From Paulownia fortunei (lineage: Eukaryota > Streptophyta > Magnoliopsida > Lamiales > Paulowniaceae), in NCBI GenBank assembly GCA_019321725.1, contig CM033107.1, positions 12,267,445 to 12,331,444 of the forward strand: a stretch of DNA of 64,000 nucleotides, read 5' to 3'. Shown one piece after another: positions 44,897 to 58,057 of this stretch. Each line of letters begins with the position of its first letter. The first letter of the stretch is position 1. A model generated the notes under the pieces. The model did no database searches, was not told where the DNA came from, and saw nothing but the letters and a program-made list of their open reading frames with translations. A program made the translations under genes and the position numbers.

Positions 44897-45740
44897 TGGC
44901 GCTTTCCCCTGCTATATCTTTGATTTCTTATTTTGCTCCCACTGTTGCTGCTTTGGTTTCAATTAAAATTCAGGTTTCTGGCCTTGAGCTTGGAATGGTC
45001 TCTTCTTTTCACTTCAACCCACCTCTGTCCTTGTCCTTGCTGAAATTGACGACGAGCTTCCAGCGCATGAACAATTCTAAGTTCAGCTTGCTCAGCAACT
45101 AATGCTCTCTCAGCAATCTGTGAATATGTGACTCCTTGAATTCCGCCATATTAACATCTCTATATAGTTCTGGCCTCAAACCTTCAAGGAATGTAGTCCC
45201 CAACTGTCATAGCTCCCTGCCGTAGCTGTATAAATTCATTCATCTTATTGCACGAATAGGCGCTGTGAAGTATTTGTTTCTGAATAACTCTTTAAATCTT
45301 TCCCAAGTCATAGTAAAGGGATCCTCTATGCTCCTCATTGTATCCCACCAGTACCCAGCACTTCCACAAAGCATAAACGAGGCGCATATCACCTTCTCTT
45401 CCTTTGGGACTCTGCTATACTGGAATATATTTTCTAGGGTTCTCAGCCAATCCTCTGCAACTGTGGGATCTATCGCATCTTCAAATATTGGTGGATTGAG
45501 TTTTCTGAATCTTTCTCTAACTATCTCCACTGGTTCTGCTCAGGGCTGTGGTTGATTCATTTTAGATCTCTGTTGTCCACCCACATCCCTCTGCTAGATG
45601 AGTTGTTGAATTTGTTCTGATTGTCGTTGAATAAGTTCTGTAAGTCGGTTTATAACAGTGTCCCGTTCGTCATTTGACATAGGTGTCTTTTCTTCTTAGT
45701 TTCTACCTCCATTACTACTTTCACTCCATGTTCTTGTCAT
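44897..45740 (-). pseudogene. G2 gag, N-terminal part
   Basis: The 96-codon frame 45530-45240 reads MEIVRERFRKLNPPIFEDAI, DPTVAEDWLRTLENIFQYSR and FTMTWERFKELFRNKYFTAP, matching G1 gag. The start region near 45738 is MTRTWSESSNGG-like. A deletion of about 70 bp at 45193 removes the FATHMVSTEALKVERF equivalent, and frames change at several points. Confidence 0.8.
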
Positions 45741-45874
45741 GGCTGCAATATTGTTTTAAAACATGACCAATATAATTCATGAAACAATGATGCATAATAA
45801 TAAAACTTATGAGCAAGGCGGTGCTTCCACAAGTTCCAAGTTTATGTACATGGACAGTCTACAGAACCTATAAA

Positions 45875-45890
45875 CGCGCTCTGATACCAC
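45875..45890 (-). promoter_or_regulatory. G2 primer-binding site (initiator Met tRNA)
   Basis: The minus strand reads TGGTATCAGAGCGCG starting two bases inside the 5' LTR, the same class as in G1. It fixes the orientation of G2. Confidence 0.93.
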
Positions 45891-45892
45891 TC

Positions 45893-48397
45893 TGTAACAC
45901 CCCCAATACTACACACACACACACATATATATATATAGATATAATAATTTTGACATGATAAATCCTGTGTGCATATATAAATTTTTTTTTCCTGTAACAG
46001 TATAATATATAATAAACTATTTTTCTCACTCACAAACTAATATATATATATACCTGCAGAGAACCAACGACAATCATAATATTTACATATCTATGTATAG
46101 AAAAGTTTTAAAAGTAACACACAGTACAAATCCCAAAACCTAATATAATAAACTCCAAAATCAAATAAGTTAACAACTAGTCCGATAGGTCGTCATCCAT
46201 GTACACTGGTCCTCAGAACCTGTAGGAACTCCAGCCGCTAGCTCAGTAAGTCCATGCTTCAAGTATCATCAAACTCACCTACAATGCATGAACTACGTGA
46301 GCTAATGCTCAGTAAATGAAAATCATGCTTGCTGAAGGGGATAATCCAACATAAATGCAATACATTTCTATGAGATTATGACAAGAATGCGAACTTATGC
46401 ATCAAAATCATTTTATTTAAAAATCATTTTCCATCACTGGGCCCTTGGCCACCTACTATGTACCGGATAGAGCTCTTGACAATATCAATAATTACATGGC
46501 CATAAACAGATAGACATAATCCGGGGATCATCTCCTGGGATCACCAAAGGTCCACCCTATGTCTTCCCCTGTGACCCTCCAGAAGTATTCCCACTGGCAG
46601 CGTCAATAAGGGCACATTCAAGTGGTCTACCCTCTCGTGACCATCAAAGGCACACCCCTGTCAACCTCTATGATCCTCCGAAAAGTAATACTCGCAGCGC
46701 CCCAAATATCATATAAATAAGCCACACATGGGTCTCGGTACACTAGTAGTGGCCAACCAAAATATTTTATTTCTAAAAATAATGTTATGCATGCAAAACC
46801 TCAACTGTGAGCACGTATTATGCATGCACGTGTAAATGTTGATGAATGGCATGTTAAAAAACACAGTGAATCACATGTCCTGTTATCCAAACAACGTATG
46901 TACTATAAGATATTTATAATATTCATCAAGATACAATGATCACATTTAATATAAATAAGTCAAGAAATACTATGCCCATGTATTATAGTTGCAAATGGAT
47001 TTTCACTTACCTTCCACCTTTGATATCCTATTGAAGGTTAACAAGATTCTCCTCCTAACCTTACATATAAGGTTGCCTGTAAAAGTATAACGTATTAATT
47101 TTCATTCTTAATCAATGGGTTTCTATATCAAATCTCATAAGGGGTCTTAAATCTTAAATTTAATTAAATAACAATCAAGCCTTAAAATTTATACTCACAC
47201 CAATTAGAACCTTTTAAATACCTTAATTTCTCATCTCGAATTTATTTTAATATTATCTAATTGATGTGTTATAACCCCCGTAACAAATTTCTCAATTAAA
47301 TTAGCTCTTTCATCCAATTAATACAAGATAATAAAATTAAATCTTGTAACTAATTTCGAATTAAAAGTGCATATTAATTATTGTCTCACAAGAAAATAAC
47401 TAGTTAATTTGAATCAAAACTTTCTTTCAAATTAAAAATAAACGACATAAATATATATTTTTATCCGTACAAAAATAATAAGGGACTTACCTAAAATTTT
47501 CTCAAATTTCTATGGTAAAAGTTTGTTCGCGCTATTTCTTCTTTCGCCCCTTTTTTTCTTTTCTTCTCTTTTCCTTTCTTTTCTGTAGCCGTGTGTTTGT
47601 GTGGTGTGTTTTCAAATAGCTTTGTTAAGAAAACATAATGTAATATATTATATATATACTTATCCTTAACATTAGTATTAAACAAGTTTAATATATATGT
47701 TATATATATACTTAACCTTAATATTAGTATTAAAGTAATCTAATACAATATATTAATATATATGCTTATCTTTATCATATATGCATGTAATATAATATAC
47801 ACTACTTATATATGCTTATCCTAATCATGTATATATGTATACACTATACGTGTAATCATATATATATATATATTATATTATACACCATATACTTATATAT
47901 ATTATATTTATATTTATATTTATATATATATATTTTATAATCAATACAAAATATTATTTATTTATTTATATATATATTAATTTATAAGCCCCTAAATTTA
48001 TTTTATATTAAAAATTACACCCTCTTAATTAATATGATAATATCATTATTTTTTTTATTATTATTATTATTACTATTACTATTATTATTTTCTCCCTAAT
48101 TAATTTATTTTCATAGTTTATCCTACACCAATAAACACAACGATGCCACCTTTCACTTACGTGTATCATAATATTATCTGATAGTTGACACCTAAATTCT
48201 AATTTTAGTACTAACTCAACCAATTAGGTAAAGAATCTAGAAACTAATATCGGTGATACTTTAAAAGTTTAATTATTAAAATACCGTATAAAATATAATG
48301 TATTATGAAATATCAATTAAAATGCAATGACACATACGTGGCATAAAATGCATGAACTATATTGGCCAGGTGAGTAGTGTGAGGCTCGGGTATTATA
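45893..48397 (-). repeat. G2 5' LTR, 2505 bp
   Basis: This is the intact-format LTR. Minus-strand ends are TATAATACCCG... and ...GGGGGTGTTACA. It retains the 46432-47076 segment that the 3' LTR has lost, including the block shared with G1/G3 LTRs (CATCACTGGGCCCTTGG, CCTACTATG). A (CA)n(TA)n microsatellite lies at about 45910-45936. Confidence 0.92.
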
Positions 48398-49232
48398 GAT
48401 AGAGATGGACTGTGGGGAAAAAAGGCCAATCTAAATGCAGAAGCCGATCCAAATACAGAAGCCGGGATTTAAATTTCAAGGAGAATAAGGCCAACAACAA
48501 GAAGGTCAAAGTAAGAGGCCATGGGTCGAACAAGAAAAAACACCGATGTTAGAAACTGTATGTAAAAAATATGGTAATCGACATACTCGAGGCTGCTATG
48601 TAGATACCAGAATGTGCTTTCGATGTGGAATGCCGGGACATATTGCTAAATTTTGCCCAGGTAAACAAAATCAGACCGCCCAAAAGAATGTACTAGCTAA
48701 AGTGTTCACCATGACAAGGGCGGATGCAGAGGCAAATCCATCGGTGGTGATAGGTAAACTTTATATTTCTAGTGTTCCAACACTTGTGTTATTTGATTTT
48801 GGAGCCACACATTCATTTGCATCCATTGAGTATGTGAAGAGGCTGGGTAGAATACCAGATGTAGCAGAAATCAGTTATAGCGTAACAGTCCCCTCTGGAG
48901 ATGTAAGACAAATCGATAGGATTTTGAGAGCTTGTGCTATACTTGTTGAAGGTAGAGAATTACATGTTGATTTGATTGTACTAGATATGAATGATTACAA
49001 TGTTATTTTGGGCATGGATTGATTGTCAAAGTATGGGGCTACTATCAACTGTAAGGAAAAGACAGTGACATTTCAACTTTCTAGGAAAGAGTCTTTCACA
49101 TTTACCAGCATTGTGAAGAATTTTAGATTCCCTATGATTTCAGCAGTGAAGGCACAACGATTACTTGATGATGGTTGCGAAGGGTACTTGGTGAGTGTCA
49201 TGAACATTGAGGAACAACACCACCAACTCTGA
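48398..49232 (+). pseudogene. G1 gag C-terminus and aspartic protease
   Basis: This resumes G1 after the G2 insertion. The zinc knuckle CFRCGMPGHIAKFC is at about 48616-48657. The protease region follows: AKVFTMTRADAEANPSVVIG, then LFDFGATHSFAS (about 48789-48824), where the family has LFDSGAT: the Asp is kept but Ser became Phe (TCT to TTT). DLIVLDMNDYNVILGMD ends at a TGA (49021) replacing the Trp codon of the conserved GMDWLS. After the stop the frame continues (SKYGATINCKEKTVTFQL). Confidence 0.88.
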
Positions 49233-52115
49233 GTGTAATACCAGTAGTGCGGGAATATACTGAAGTATTCCTAGATAATCTCCCGGGACTGCCACCAGAT
49301 CGTGAAATAGAGTTTGTTATTGACATACAACTAATAACGTCTTCAATTTCTAAAACTCCCTATATAATGGCTCCATTGGAGTTGAAAGAATTGAAAGTAC
49401 AATTGCAGGACTTGTTGGACAAGAGATTCATCAGACCGAGCTTTTTACCTTGGGGAGCACCTATTCTGTTTGTACGTAAGAAGGATGGCACCATGAGACT
49501 GTGCATCGATTATTGAGAGTTGAATAGAGTCATGATTAAGAATAAATATCCGTTTCCCAGAATCGATGATTTATTTGACCAGGTTTAGGGTGCCGCAATA
49601 TTTTCAAAGATTGACTTATGCTCCGGGTACCATCAATTGAAAATAAAGAGAGAGGATATCCCCAAGATGGCATTTTGTACAAGATATGGGCATTATGAAT
49701 TTTTGGTAATGTCGTTCAGATTGACTAACGCTCCAGCAGCATTCATGGATCTGATGAATAGAGTGTTTAAGGAGTTTCTGGATAAATTTATTATTGTATT
49801 CATCGATGACATTCTAGTTTACTCCAAAACAAAATAAGAGCATGCCACACATTTAAAACAAGTATTAGAGGTCCTGAAAACGAAGCAGTTATACGCAAAA
49901 TTCAAGAAATGCGAGTTCTGGTTAGATCGTGTGGTATTCCTGGGATATGTTATATTAGGAGTGGGAATATTAGTAGCTCCAAGTAAAGTTGAAGCTATTA
50001 ACAACTGGATGCAGCCTACTAATCCTTCGGAGGTGCACAATTTTCTGGGTTTACTGGATATTACCAAAGATTTGTGGAGGGGTTCTCTAAGATTTCTATG
50101 CCATTGACACAATTAACTAGAAAATGGGTGATGTTTAGATGGACGGATATGGGTGAGCGAAGTTTTCAAGAGCTAAAAAAGAGGTTGACTTTAGCACCTA
50201 TTCTCTCAATTCCATCAGGTACTAGAGGATTTGTAATTTACAGTGACGCATCGAAGAATGGATTATTATGTGTACTGATGCAGAATGGCAAAGTAATTGT
50301 GTATGCGTCCAGGCAACTTAAAGAGTATGAAAAGAATTACTCCACGCACAACTTGGAACTTGTTGCTATAGTATTTAAGCTTAAAATATGGAGGCACTAT
50401 TTATATGGTGAACGGTGCGAGATCTATACTGATCACAAGAGCCTTAAATACTTCTTCACACAGAAAGAGTTGAATATGAGGCAGTGGAGATGGCTGGAAC
50501 TGGTAAAAGATTATGATTGTATGATCAATTACCACCTGGTAAAACCAACATTGTAGCTGATGCATTGAGCTAAAAATCCACACAAAGTACAATAGCTATG
50601 GCTTTAATTTAGAAACCAAAACTGAATGAGTTGCAAAAAATGAATATAGAGATTTTACAGACAGGAGTAATAGAGGCAAAGTTGGCAACCCTGATGCTTC
50701 AGCCTATGCTAATTGATAGGATCAAACAGAGACAGCGAGATAATGAATATCTCATTAATATGAGAAAATATGTTGTTGCAGAGAAGTCTCCTGAATTTAA
50801 GATGACTCAGAATGATACTTTACAATTTAGAGGGCGGTTTTGTGTGCCAAATATTGATAATATTCAGGAAGACATTTTAAAAGAGGCACATTCAACCCCT
50901 TATTCAGTACATCCAGGGGCTACCAAGATGTATAGAGACTTGAAAATGCATTATTGGTGGCCGGGTATGAAAAAGGACATTGCCTAGCATGTGGAGTAAT
51001 ATCTAACATGTCAACAGATAAAGGCCGAACATCAAAGACCCGTAGGGACTTTGCAACCTCTATTTATTCCAGAATGGAAATGGGAAAGGATTACCATGGA
51101 TTTTGTAACTGGTTTGCCAAAGACTACTAAGGGTTATGATGCTATTTGGGTTATCGTTGACAGATTGACCAAGTCTGCTCATTTTCTTCCCATATGTTCT
51201 ACCTATTCCACGGACCGTTATGCCCAATTATACGTTTAGGAGATTATCAGACTTCATGGAGTACCATTGTCTATAGTTTCTGATAGAGATTCAAGATTTT
51301 TGTCTATTTTTTGGAGGAGTTTACACAAAACTTTGGGAACACAGTTATCATTCAGTACAATATATCATCCTCAGACGGATAGGCAATCTGAACGAACAAT
51401 ACTAACATTGGAGGATATGCTCAGAGCCTATGTATTAGACTTCCAAGGTCAGAGGAGTAAATTCCTATCTTTAGTGGAGTTTACATACAACAATAGCTAT
51501 TAGACTAGTAGTGGAATGGCTCCCTATGAAGCATTATATGGCAAAAAGTGTAGGTCTCCGATACACTAGGATGAAGTTGATGAGAAGAAACTTTTAGGCC
51601 CAGATATGATTTGAGAGATGATAGAAGTTATGTTACAGATTCGACAAAGAATGCAAACTGTCCAAATTTGATAGAAAAGTTATGCAGATCGACGAATAAG
51701 GGTGTTGGAGTTTGTGATATGAGATCAGGTGTTTTTGAAAGTAGCACCAATGAAGGGCATCATGCGTTTAGGAAGAAAGGAAAATTGAGTTCTAGATACA
51801 TTGGTCTATTCCCGGTGATTGAAAGAATTGGTGATGTTTCTTACAAACTGGATCTGCCAACATCTATGTCCCAAATACACAATGTATTTCATGTGTCTAT
51901 GCTAAAAAAATATATTGCTAATCCCTCTCACATTCTGAAGAATGACCTAATGGAATTAAAGGCATATTTGAGCTACAAAAAAAGCCTGTACAGATTTTGT
52001 TACGAGAAGTGAAAAAGCTAAGAAATAAATAGATTCCATTGGTTAAAGTGTTATGGAGAAACCAATTAGTAGAAGAGGCTATTTGAGAAAGGATGACGAA
52101 ATGAGAACTAAGTAT
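49233..52115 (+). pseudogene. G1 pol: reverse transcriptase, RNase H, integrase, chromodomain
   Basis: Reverse transcriptase: [33 protein letters not shown] (stop at 49514-49516), [18 protein letters not shown] and the catalytic [13 protein letters not shown] (49786-49824). RNase [41 protein letters not shown] and [20 protein letters not shown] (50426-50485). Integrase: HPGATKMYRDLKMHYWWPGM (zinc-binding side, about 50907-50972), MDFVTGLPKTTKGYDAIWVI and [12 protein letters not shown] (GR to DR). PTSMSQIHNVFHVSMLKKYI leads to a chromodomain block IPLVKVLWRNQLVEEA at about 52032-52080. About ten stops, mostly CAG to TAG or TGG to TGA/TAG, break the frame. Confidence 0.9.
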
Positions 52116-52159
52116 CCTGAACTTTTTTGGTAAGTGAAATTTTGGGATGAAATTTTTAT

Positions 52160-52172
52160 AAGGAGGGGAAGA
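52160..52172 (+). promoter_or_regulatory. G1 polypurine tract
   Basis: AAGGAGGGGAAGA lies immediately before the 3' LTR TG at 52173, the expected primer for plus-strand synthesis. Confidence 0.88.
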
Positions 52173-54926
52173 TGTGATACCTGAACCTCTTACTACTCAC
52201 ATGGCCATATATGATTCATGTATTACATGTCAATTACGTGCTATTTGCATTGGTATGACATCATATAATTCATTTTATTTTATACGACATTGTTAACCAT
52301 TAAACTTAACTTTGAAACTCTCGTACGGTATTGATTATTGAATTTCCTAACCTAAGTGGTTGATTTTGTATTGAGATAAGAAGATTTAGGTATTAATATA
52401 GTGAATAGTGCTAGGTTACATGTGGTAACCTTAGGAGTTCGAAAGGTGTCACCGAAAAGTTGATAGAAAGGGAGTGGTTCGATCATGAATTTTAATATTA
52501 TATGTATATTTAAATTATACACTTGGGACAACTAGACATACAATACTATAATTTAAATGTTATATAGCTAAGTTCATAGGCTTATAACACTTTCGGTGCA
52601 CAAACTTATCAATCAGGCAAGAACCAATGATTTTTTGGGTGAAGAACCTAATGAACGGACATAGGAACTAGCTACGAGAATGAATGGTGATGAAGATAGG
52701 TTGTAACCAAATAAGAATATGTTAGACACACAAGATTAGGGCTGTAAGATAAGGGAAAAAATCAGATATAACCATTACATGCCACCTTATGCTTAGACTT
52801 ATCAAGCTAGCACCTTAACCTATTCTTCACTCTTAAGGTAACAGCCATGACTTGAAATTTCTTCTGAACCATTTTAGCTTCTAAATACATGAAAAAACCC
52901 TCTAAATAGGTCCTAAGTGATTCCAACCAAAAAAAGAGGCAAAACAAGCAAAGGGAAGGAGAAATAACCAAGTTCAAGTAGAAAACTATGCAAGGTGAGC
53001 TTAACCTACGGGTTTGGCATGACTTTCAAACTTATTTTGAGGTTTATTAGCTTATTAAGCTTTGAATATTATTTATAATTTTTTAGGATGTCATTAGATA
53101 GGCTTTGATGCATAAAAAAAGGGTTTGTGGTTGAAAATATTTGATAGAAAACACTTGTGGTAGAAACTGTCACCTTGCTGTATTCTTGTATTTAGGCTTT
53201 AAAAGTATATGGTATGTTGAATAAAACATGTAATTATCATCATATGCATGTTTATATATGATTTAAGAGTATTGGAATAAATTTGATCGGTTAGAAATTG
53301 AAATAGAGAATGATATTGGAGAAACACTTAAACTGCCAAAGTAGCAAAATCTATTTTGGTGTGCTGTAAAGGAGACTGAATTAGGGGAGCTAAATCCATT
53401 AGTTTTGGAAAGAATATAACCTGGTGGTTTCTGTGTATATGTTATATAAGTGTGGTAAAAGTTGGGAGATATTGAATATACATAAGGGTGACAAAACCAT
53501 TAATGTCATGAAGTGTGCAAAACTGTCACGGTAGGAAAATAATCTGCTTCTGTATGTTGTGAAGGGAGCTGAACTTGGGAAGATATATCCATTAGTTTTA
53601 TCAATTATATGATATGTTTACATTTATATACATATTATCTAAGTGTGGTAGAAATTTGGGAGTGATTGGATATGTTTAGGGATGTCTAAATTATCATGCA
53701 ACTAAATTGGACAACAAGTAAATATGAAAATGTGAATCTGTCCCATTTGATAACATAGAATATTTCAACCTAGACATGTTGCTATTGAGTGTTAACAATT
53801 AGATACATGATATTAGAATTATATATACTTCAATTATATGATGTTTACATGTATCTAAAATGAGAAATTAAGGTATTGGAGGGAGTAGATTGGGTTCTAG
53901 TTTGTAAAACAAATAGCTTGGTGTTTAAGGTCTTAGTATGATATTTTATGCTTTCAACTTGCCAAATTGGGAATGGTTTTGATGTTGGTAATATTATAGG
54001 TTATTTTATATCTAAGATTGGAGGGAAATAATAAACAAATCTAGACTAAGCCACCAACTAAGTGAAAGGTAAGTAAAGATTCATTTGCAACTACTATGTA
54101 TAGACATAGTAGATGTGTGAATTGTATGTAATATCATAAATCATATGTGCATAGTAGAGACTTTCCATTGAGCATACATACATGGGCATTGTTATTGGCA
54201 CATGCATGCATCATATACACGCATTGTGGTAAATCTTGCATTGCACGACATGATTGTGAGAAAGGAAAATATTTTGCTGACCACTACTAGTGCACCAAAG
54301 TATGTGTACAGAGCTCTTTTTCGGTGCATGGGATAGTAGCGTTGGTCATGGGCCCAAGAAAGAAATAATTTTGAAAGAAATATTTTGATGCATAAAATTG
54401 TATTGTGGGGCATAGCATGTTGAAATGCATGACTTGATATTGTGGATTATTCTTTGACATGCATAATCATTACTTGCTGAACGTTAGCTCATATAGTTTA
54501 TGCATTGTAGGTGAGTACGACGACGCTTGATGCATCTTTTACTGGTTGGGTGCGGTTGAAGCTCCTGCAGGTGTCTGAGAGAGTGTGCACATGGATGATG
54601 ACTTGTTAGGCTATTTTGTTGGCTTGTTATATTTTGAGTTTGTTGTATTATATTTTTAGATTGGTACTATATTTTTTGCTTTTAAAACTTTACTGTAAAT
54701 AAGTATGTAAATATTAGGTCGTTGTGGGTGTCGTGCTTTTATATAAATACTGATCTTGCTATATACATGACATATGAGAAAGTATTTTAAATAGGGTTAT
54801 GTATATAAGAAGTGATTTATCTTTTCTTAAAGTGTTACAAAAAAAAAAATATCACATGCATGCACATAGGTTCTATCATATCAAATTATACTATATATAC
54901 AGTTGTGTAGTAATGGGGGTATTACA
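52173..54926 (+). repeat. G1 3' LTR, 2754 bp
   Basis: It starts TGTGATACCTGAACC and ends GGGGGTATTACA. It pairs with 35119-37995 across its length and lacks the minisatellite block between TGCACCAAAG and TGTACAGAGCTC (near 54300). It is followed by the CTTGG duplication. Confidence 0.92.
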
Positions 54927-54931
54927 CTTGG

Positions 54932-55759
54932 CCTACCTACTATGCACTGAATAGAGCTTTGAATAATATGAATAATCACATGGCCATAAATAAATTGATT
55001 CGGTCTAGGGGCATCTCCTGGGATCACCAAAGGTCCACCCCCGTCTTTTCCTGCGATCCTTCCAAAGTCTTCCCATCGATAGAGCTAATAAGGGCATAGT
55101 CAAGTGGTCCACCCTCTCGTGACCATCGGATCCACACCCTATGTCAACCCCTATGATCCTCTAAGAAGTAACACTCGTGGTGCCCTAAAATATCACATAA
55201 GCACACCTCGCATGCCTCGGTACACTAGTAGTGGTAAACTAAAATATTTTCTTTCTGAAAATCATGTCTCAAATCATATTGTGCATGTAAAAACCTCAAC
55301 TATACTCATATGTCATGCATACACATGTAAATGTTCATGAATGGTATGTTTAATATGAAATGCAAGTCATCTTGCTCTCAACATGTTTCAAGAATCATAA
55401 AACTCTTAAGTTACATACTATACTTGTCATCCAATCAATTTAAATGTCATCAACATATTAGGTATAAATTGTTCAAGACATACTATATTCATGCATTGTA
55501 GTTCCAAATGGATTTTCACTTACCTTTGATCGGTTGTGTGTTTCTTCTAGTTTCTTAAGTATTACTTCCCAACCCTAGATGTGAAACAATCTATAAAAAT
55601 ACAAGATATCAATCGCCATTCTCAATTAACAAGTTCATTATACCTAATGTAGTATAAAGATCTTGAATCTCAATTTAACTAAACAACCTTACCATTTAGA
55701 AACTATAACCGAATACAACTTTCTATGCACCTTTGTTCCCCATCTTAAATGTATACTAA
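54932..55759 (-). mobile_element. G3 gypsy LTR, fragment 2
   Basis: This continues fragment 1 across the G1 insertion: CACTGGGCCCTTGG joins to CCTACCTACTATGCAC, exactly as the uninterrupted LTR reads at about 46434-46461. It shares ATCTCCTGGGATCACCAAAG and other blocks with G2 LTR 46520-47040. It stops at ACTAA 55759, where a D solo LTR is inserted. Confidence 0.85.
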
Positions 55760-58057
55760 TGTAATGCCCAATTCTCAATTCTCTCATACATAGCCAATAA
55801 TAAGCATCTTGTATGAATATGCATCTAATCAATGTGCATTATTGAATTATGGCATACAAATAGTATGATTGCACGAACATGTATAATTGTTATTATATGC
55901 TTTAGTTATGCTTTAACATGCATTAGTACATAAAATATGAGATCAAACTTTCATTTCTTGATTTAACATATTCCTTAAGTGTCCTTTTTGCAGTAAAAAC
56001 CTCAGTATCTCGGTTAAGGAAGATTGATGTATTGAATGGCCATGAAATGAATTATTTGTTTTGCTCCATACTAGTTATATGCTAAAGTGATTAATTGCCT
56101 AAATATTTACTTGACTTATGTTACATTTGGCTAAGAACTAAAAGTATGCAAACTGGTGCAATTTGATTGGTTGGTTGACTAGGTTGTATAAAACCATTCT
56201 AAACCACATTGTACTTGATTATAACACCAAAGAATCAATTTTTGTCATCTTCTTAGCCCATGAATGTGGCTTTTGGCATGAGAAGACACCAAGCATGATA
56301 CAACCAATCATCACCCTTCACTTACCTCTCTTTGAAAGGCCAAAGAAATTATTTTCATCTATATTTCTTGTGGAAGCACCTAAAAAATGACCAGCCCTTA
56401 TTATCCTAAGTTTCTCCCAAATTTCTACACTCTCATACTTACACAAATTGAATTCAATCCATAGGAATCCATAGAACACAATCTAGAACAAGTTTCCATC
56501 CTTTTAAGTTTGAAACCATTGATTTTGAAGGTTAATTCCAACTTAATGAAGATATATTCTTTTTTAATGTTTCTTATGTTGAATTTGTAGTATCTTGGAT
56601 GGTTATATGTTTTATTATGGTTTTGTATGATTGAAAACTTAAGTTACACTTGGAGCCAAAACCAAGCTAGTTAAGCTAATTTTAGCAAAATTGATAGTCT
56701 TGTGAAATTGTTTAATTCACTTGTTTCTATTGACTTTGTAATGCTTATATTGTGTTTGGAAGTTTCTTTGAATGATTAAAAATAATAGTAATTAGTTTTC
56801 TTAATTGAAGGGTACAATTAATTTAAGTTAGAACCAAATTTAAGTCATGTTAATTTACATTGTGTGCATATTTTAGGGGTTACCCTAATGATTATGTTTG
56901 AATTATTAGTTATTTAATAGCTGCCCTAATGTTTAATGTCTTGAATTAGTAGTAAAATATGGAGTATGCATTGTTTTTAAGGTTATGTAATTGATATGAA
57001 GTTGTTTACAAAAGATTGAAAAGTGTATATGAACTTTAACTAGAATAGACTAAATAATTTATAAAAAAGGATATTAAATGGTACATGATTTGATTATGTT
57101 AGGCCTTTAACACATCCTATCTTTCAAAGAGATTGGTCTTTTCACTTGCCACAAAGTGAACTTGAGGTAAGTTGAAACTTTCATTTGCTGTATCATAAGA
57201 ATCATATAATGTTATTCATGTTTTAATGTGATTGTTATAATTTATCAAATGATGCAATGCTTGATGCATTTATGGTTCGTGAAGCATGACACTATTAAGA
57301 ATATAATGAGGTTTTTAAAAAGAAAGTATGGTACTTGATTGATGGTCGGGTAGACAAGGGACGCGGGAGGGACCGACGGACCCAACAAATGGTGGTAAAT
57401 ACTTGAGGTTGAAAAACCGATATAGGAAATCCACAATGAATGAGATAGAATATGTCTAATACCTGAGGTTGAAAGACCAAGTATGGAAACCCCGTATTAG
57501 TTCTCTTATTGGCCAATCATTATGAACAGGTTTTGAAAACCATGGTCTATCGCTATTAGTTAGGTACCACACTTCAAGGGCCCTAAAGAATGATTTATGA
57601 AAGAAAGTTATTAAATTGAATACTGCATTTAATCATTATGTGATTTGTATATATGCTATTAGTTATTGTATTAGTTTCACCTTACTGAGCCTTTAGCTTA
57701 TTAGATTCATGTGATGCAGGTGGTAATGTACAGGTTTAGAGGTTAACTAAGTCTCCAGAGCGGTCGGATAGAGATTTGTTCATATGCCATGCTTCGAACT
57801 GTTTTGTATCATATTTTGAAAACTCTGTTTTGTTTTTAAATAAGCTGCTCTGTTATGGTTTTGTAAAGAAAAACAGTTGTACTCAGTTTTGATATATGTA
57901 TATGGTGTGTTTAAAATGATTCAACCTCTTTCTCTTATAGCTAAAAATGGGAACTTTTATTAAAAACCATAACTCTAGTAATGATGAAAAATTAACATTT
58001 CTTGACTTAACTATATTAGCTTGTTTAGGCTCTGCAGTTAGGTTAAGGGGTATGACA
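55760..58057 (+). mobile_element. D-family solo LTR, complete, 2298 bp
   Basis: It starts TGTAATGCCCAATTC and ends AGGGGTATGACA, with exact ACTAA duplications (55755-55759, 58058-58062). No internal sequence is present. Copies A (32506-34518) and C (61313-63026) are truncated relatives. Orientation is inferred from the resemblance of its end (GGGGTATGACA) to G1's GGGGTGTTACA. Weak open frames inside are not conserved among copies. Confidence 0.9.

Larger units (their letters stand above)
38947..48397 (-). mobile_element. Ty3/gypsy element G2, 9.45 kb, nested in G1 gag
   Basis: Minus-strand start TATAATACCCGAGCC (TG mutated to TA) lies at 48397 and the end GGGGGTGTTACA at 38947. Exact GATAG duplications (38942-38946, 48398-48402) show a clean insertion into G1 gag. 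The 5' LTR is 45893-48397, the Met-type primer-binding site 45875-45890, internal region 41272-45892 and 3' LTR 38947-41271. Gag, protease, reverse transcriptase, RNase H, integrase and chromodomain are all recognisable but broken. The two LTRs are far more alike than those of G1, agreeing with a younger age. Its LTRs are distant relatives of G1 LTRs. Confidence 0.93.
35119..54926 (+). mobile_element. Ty3/gypsy chromovirus-type element G1, with nested G2
   Basis: It has complete ends: TGTGATACCTGAACC at 35119 and GGGGGTATTACA at 54926, with exact CTTGG duplications (35114-35118, 54927-54931). Without the 9451-bp nested element plus its duplicated GATAG, G1 is about 10.35 kb. Order: 5' LTR, Met primer-binding site, gag, protease, reverse transcriptase, RNase H, integrase, chromodomain-like tail, polypurine tract, 3' LTR. 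The chromodomain block after integrase places it with plant chromoviruses (Tekay/Del-like; inference). Coding regions carry many stops, so it is non-autonomous. It is inserted in the G3 LTR. Confidence 0.93.
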
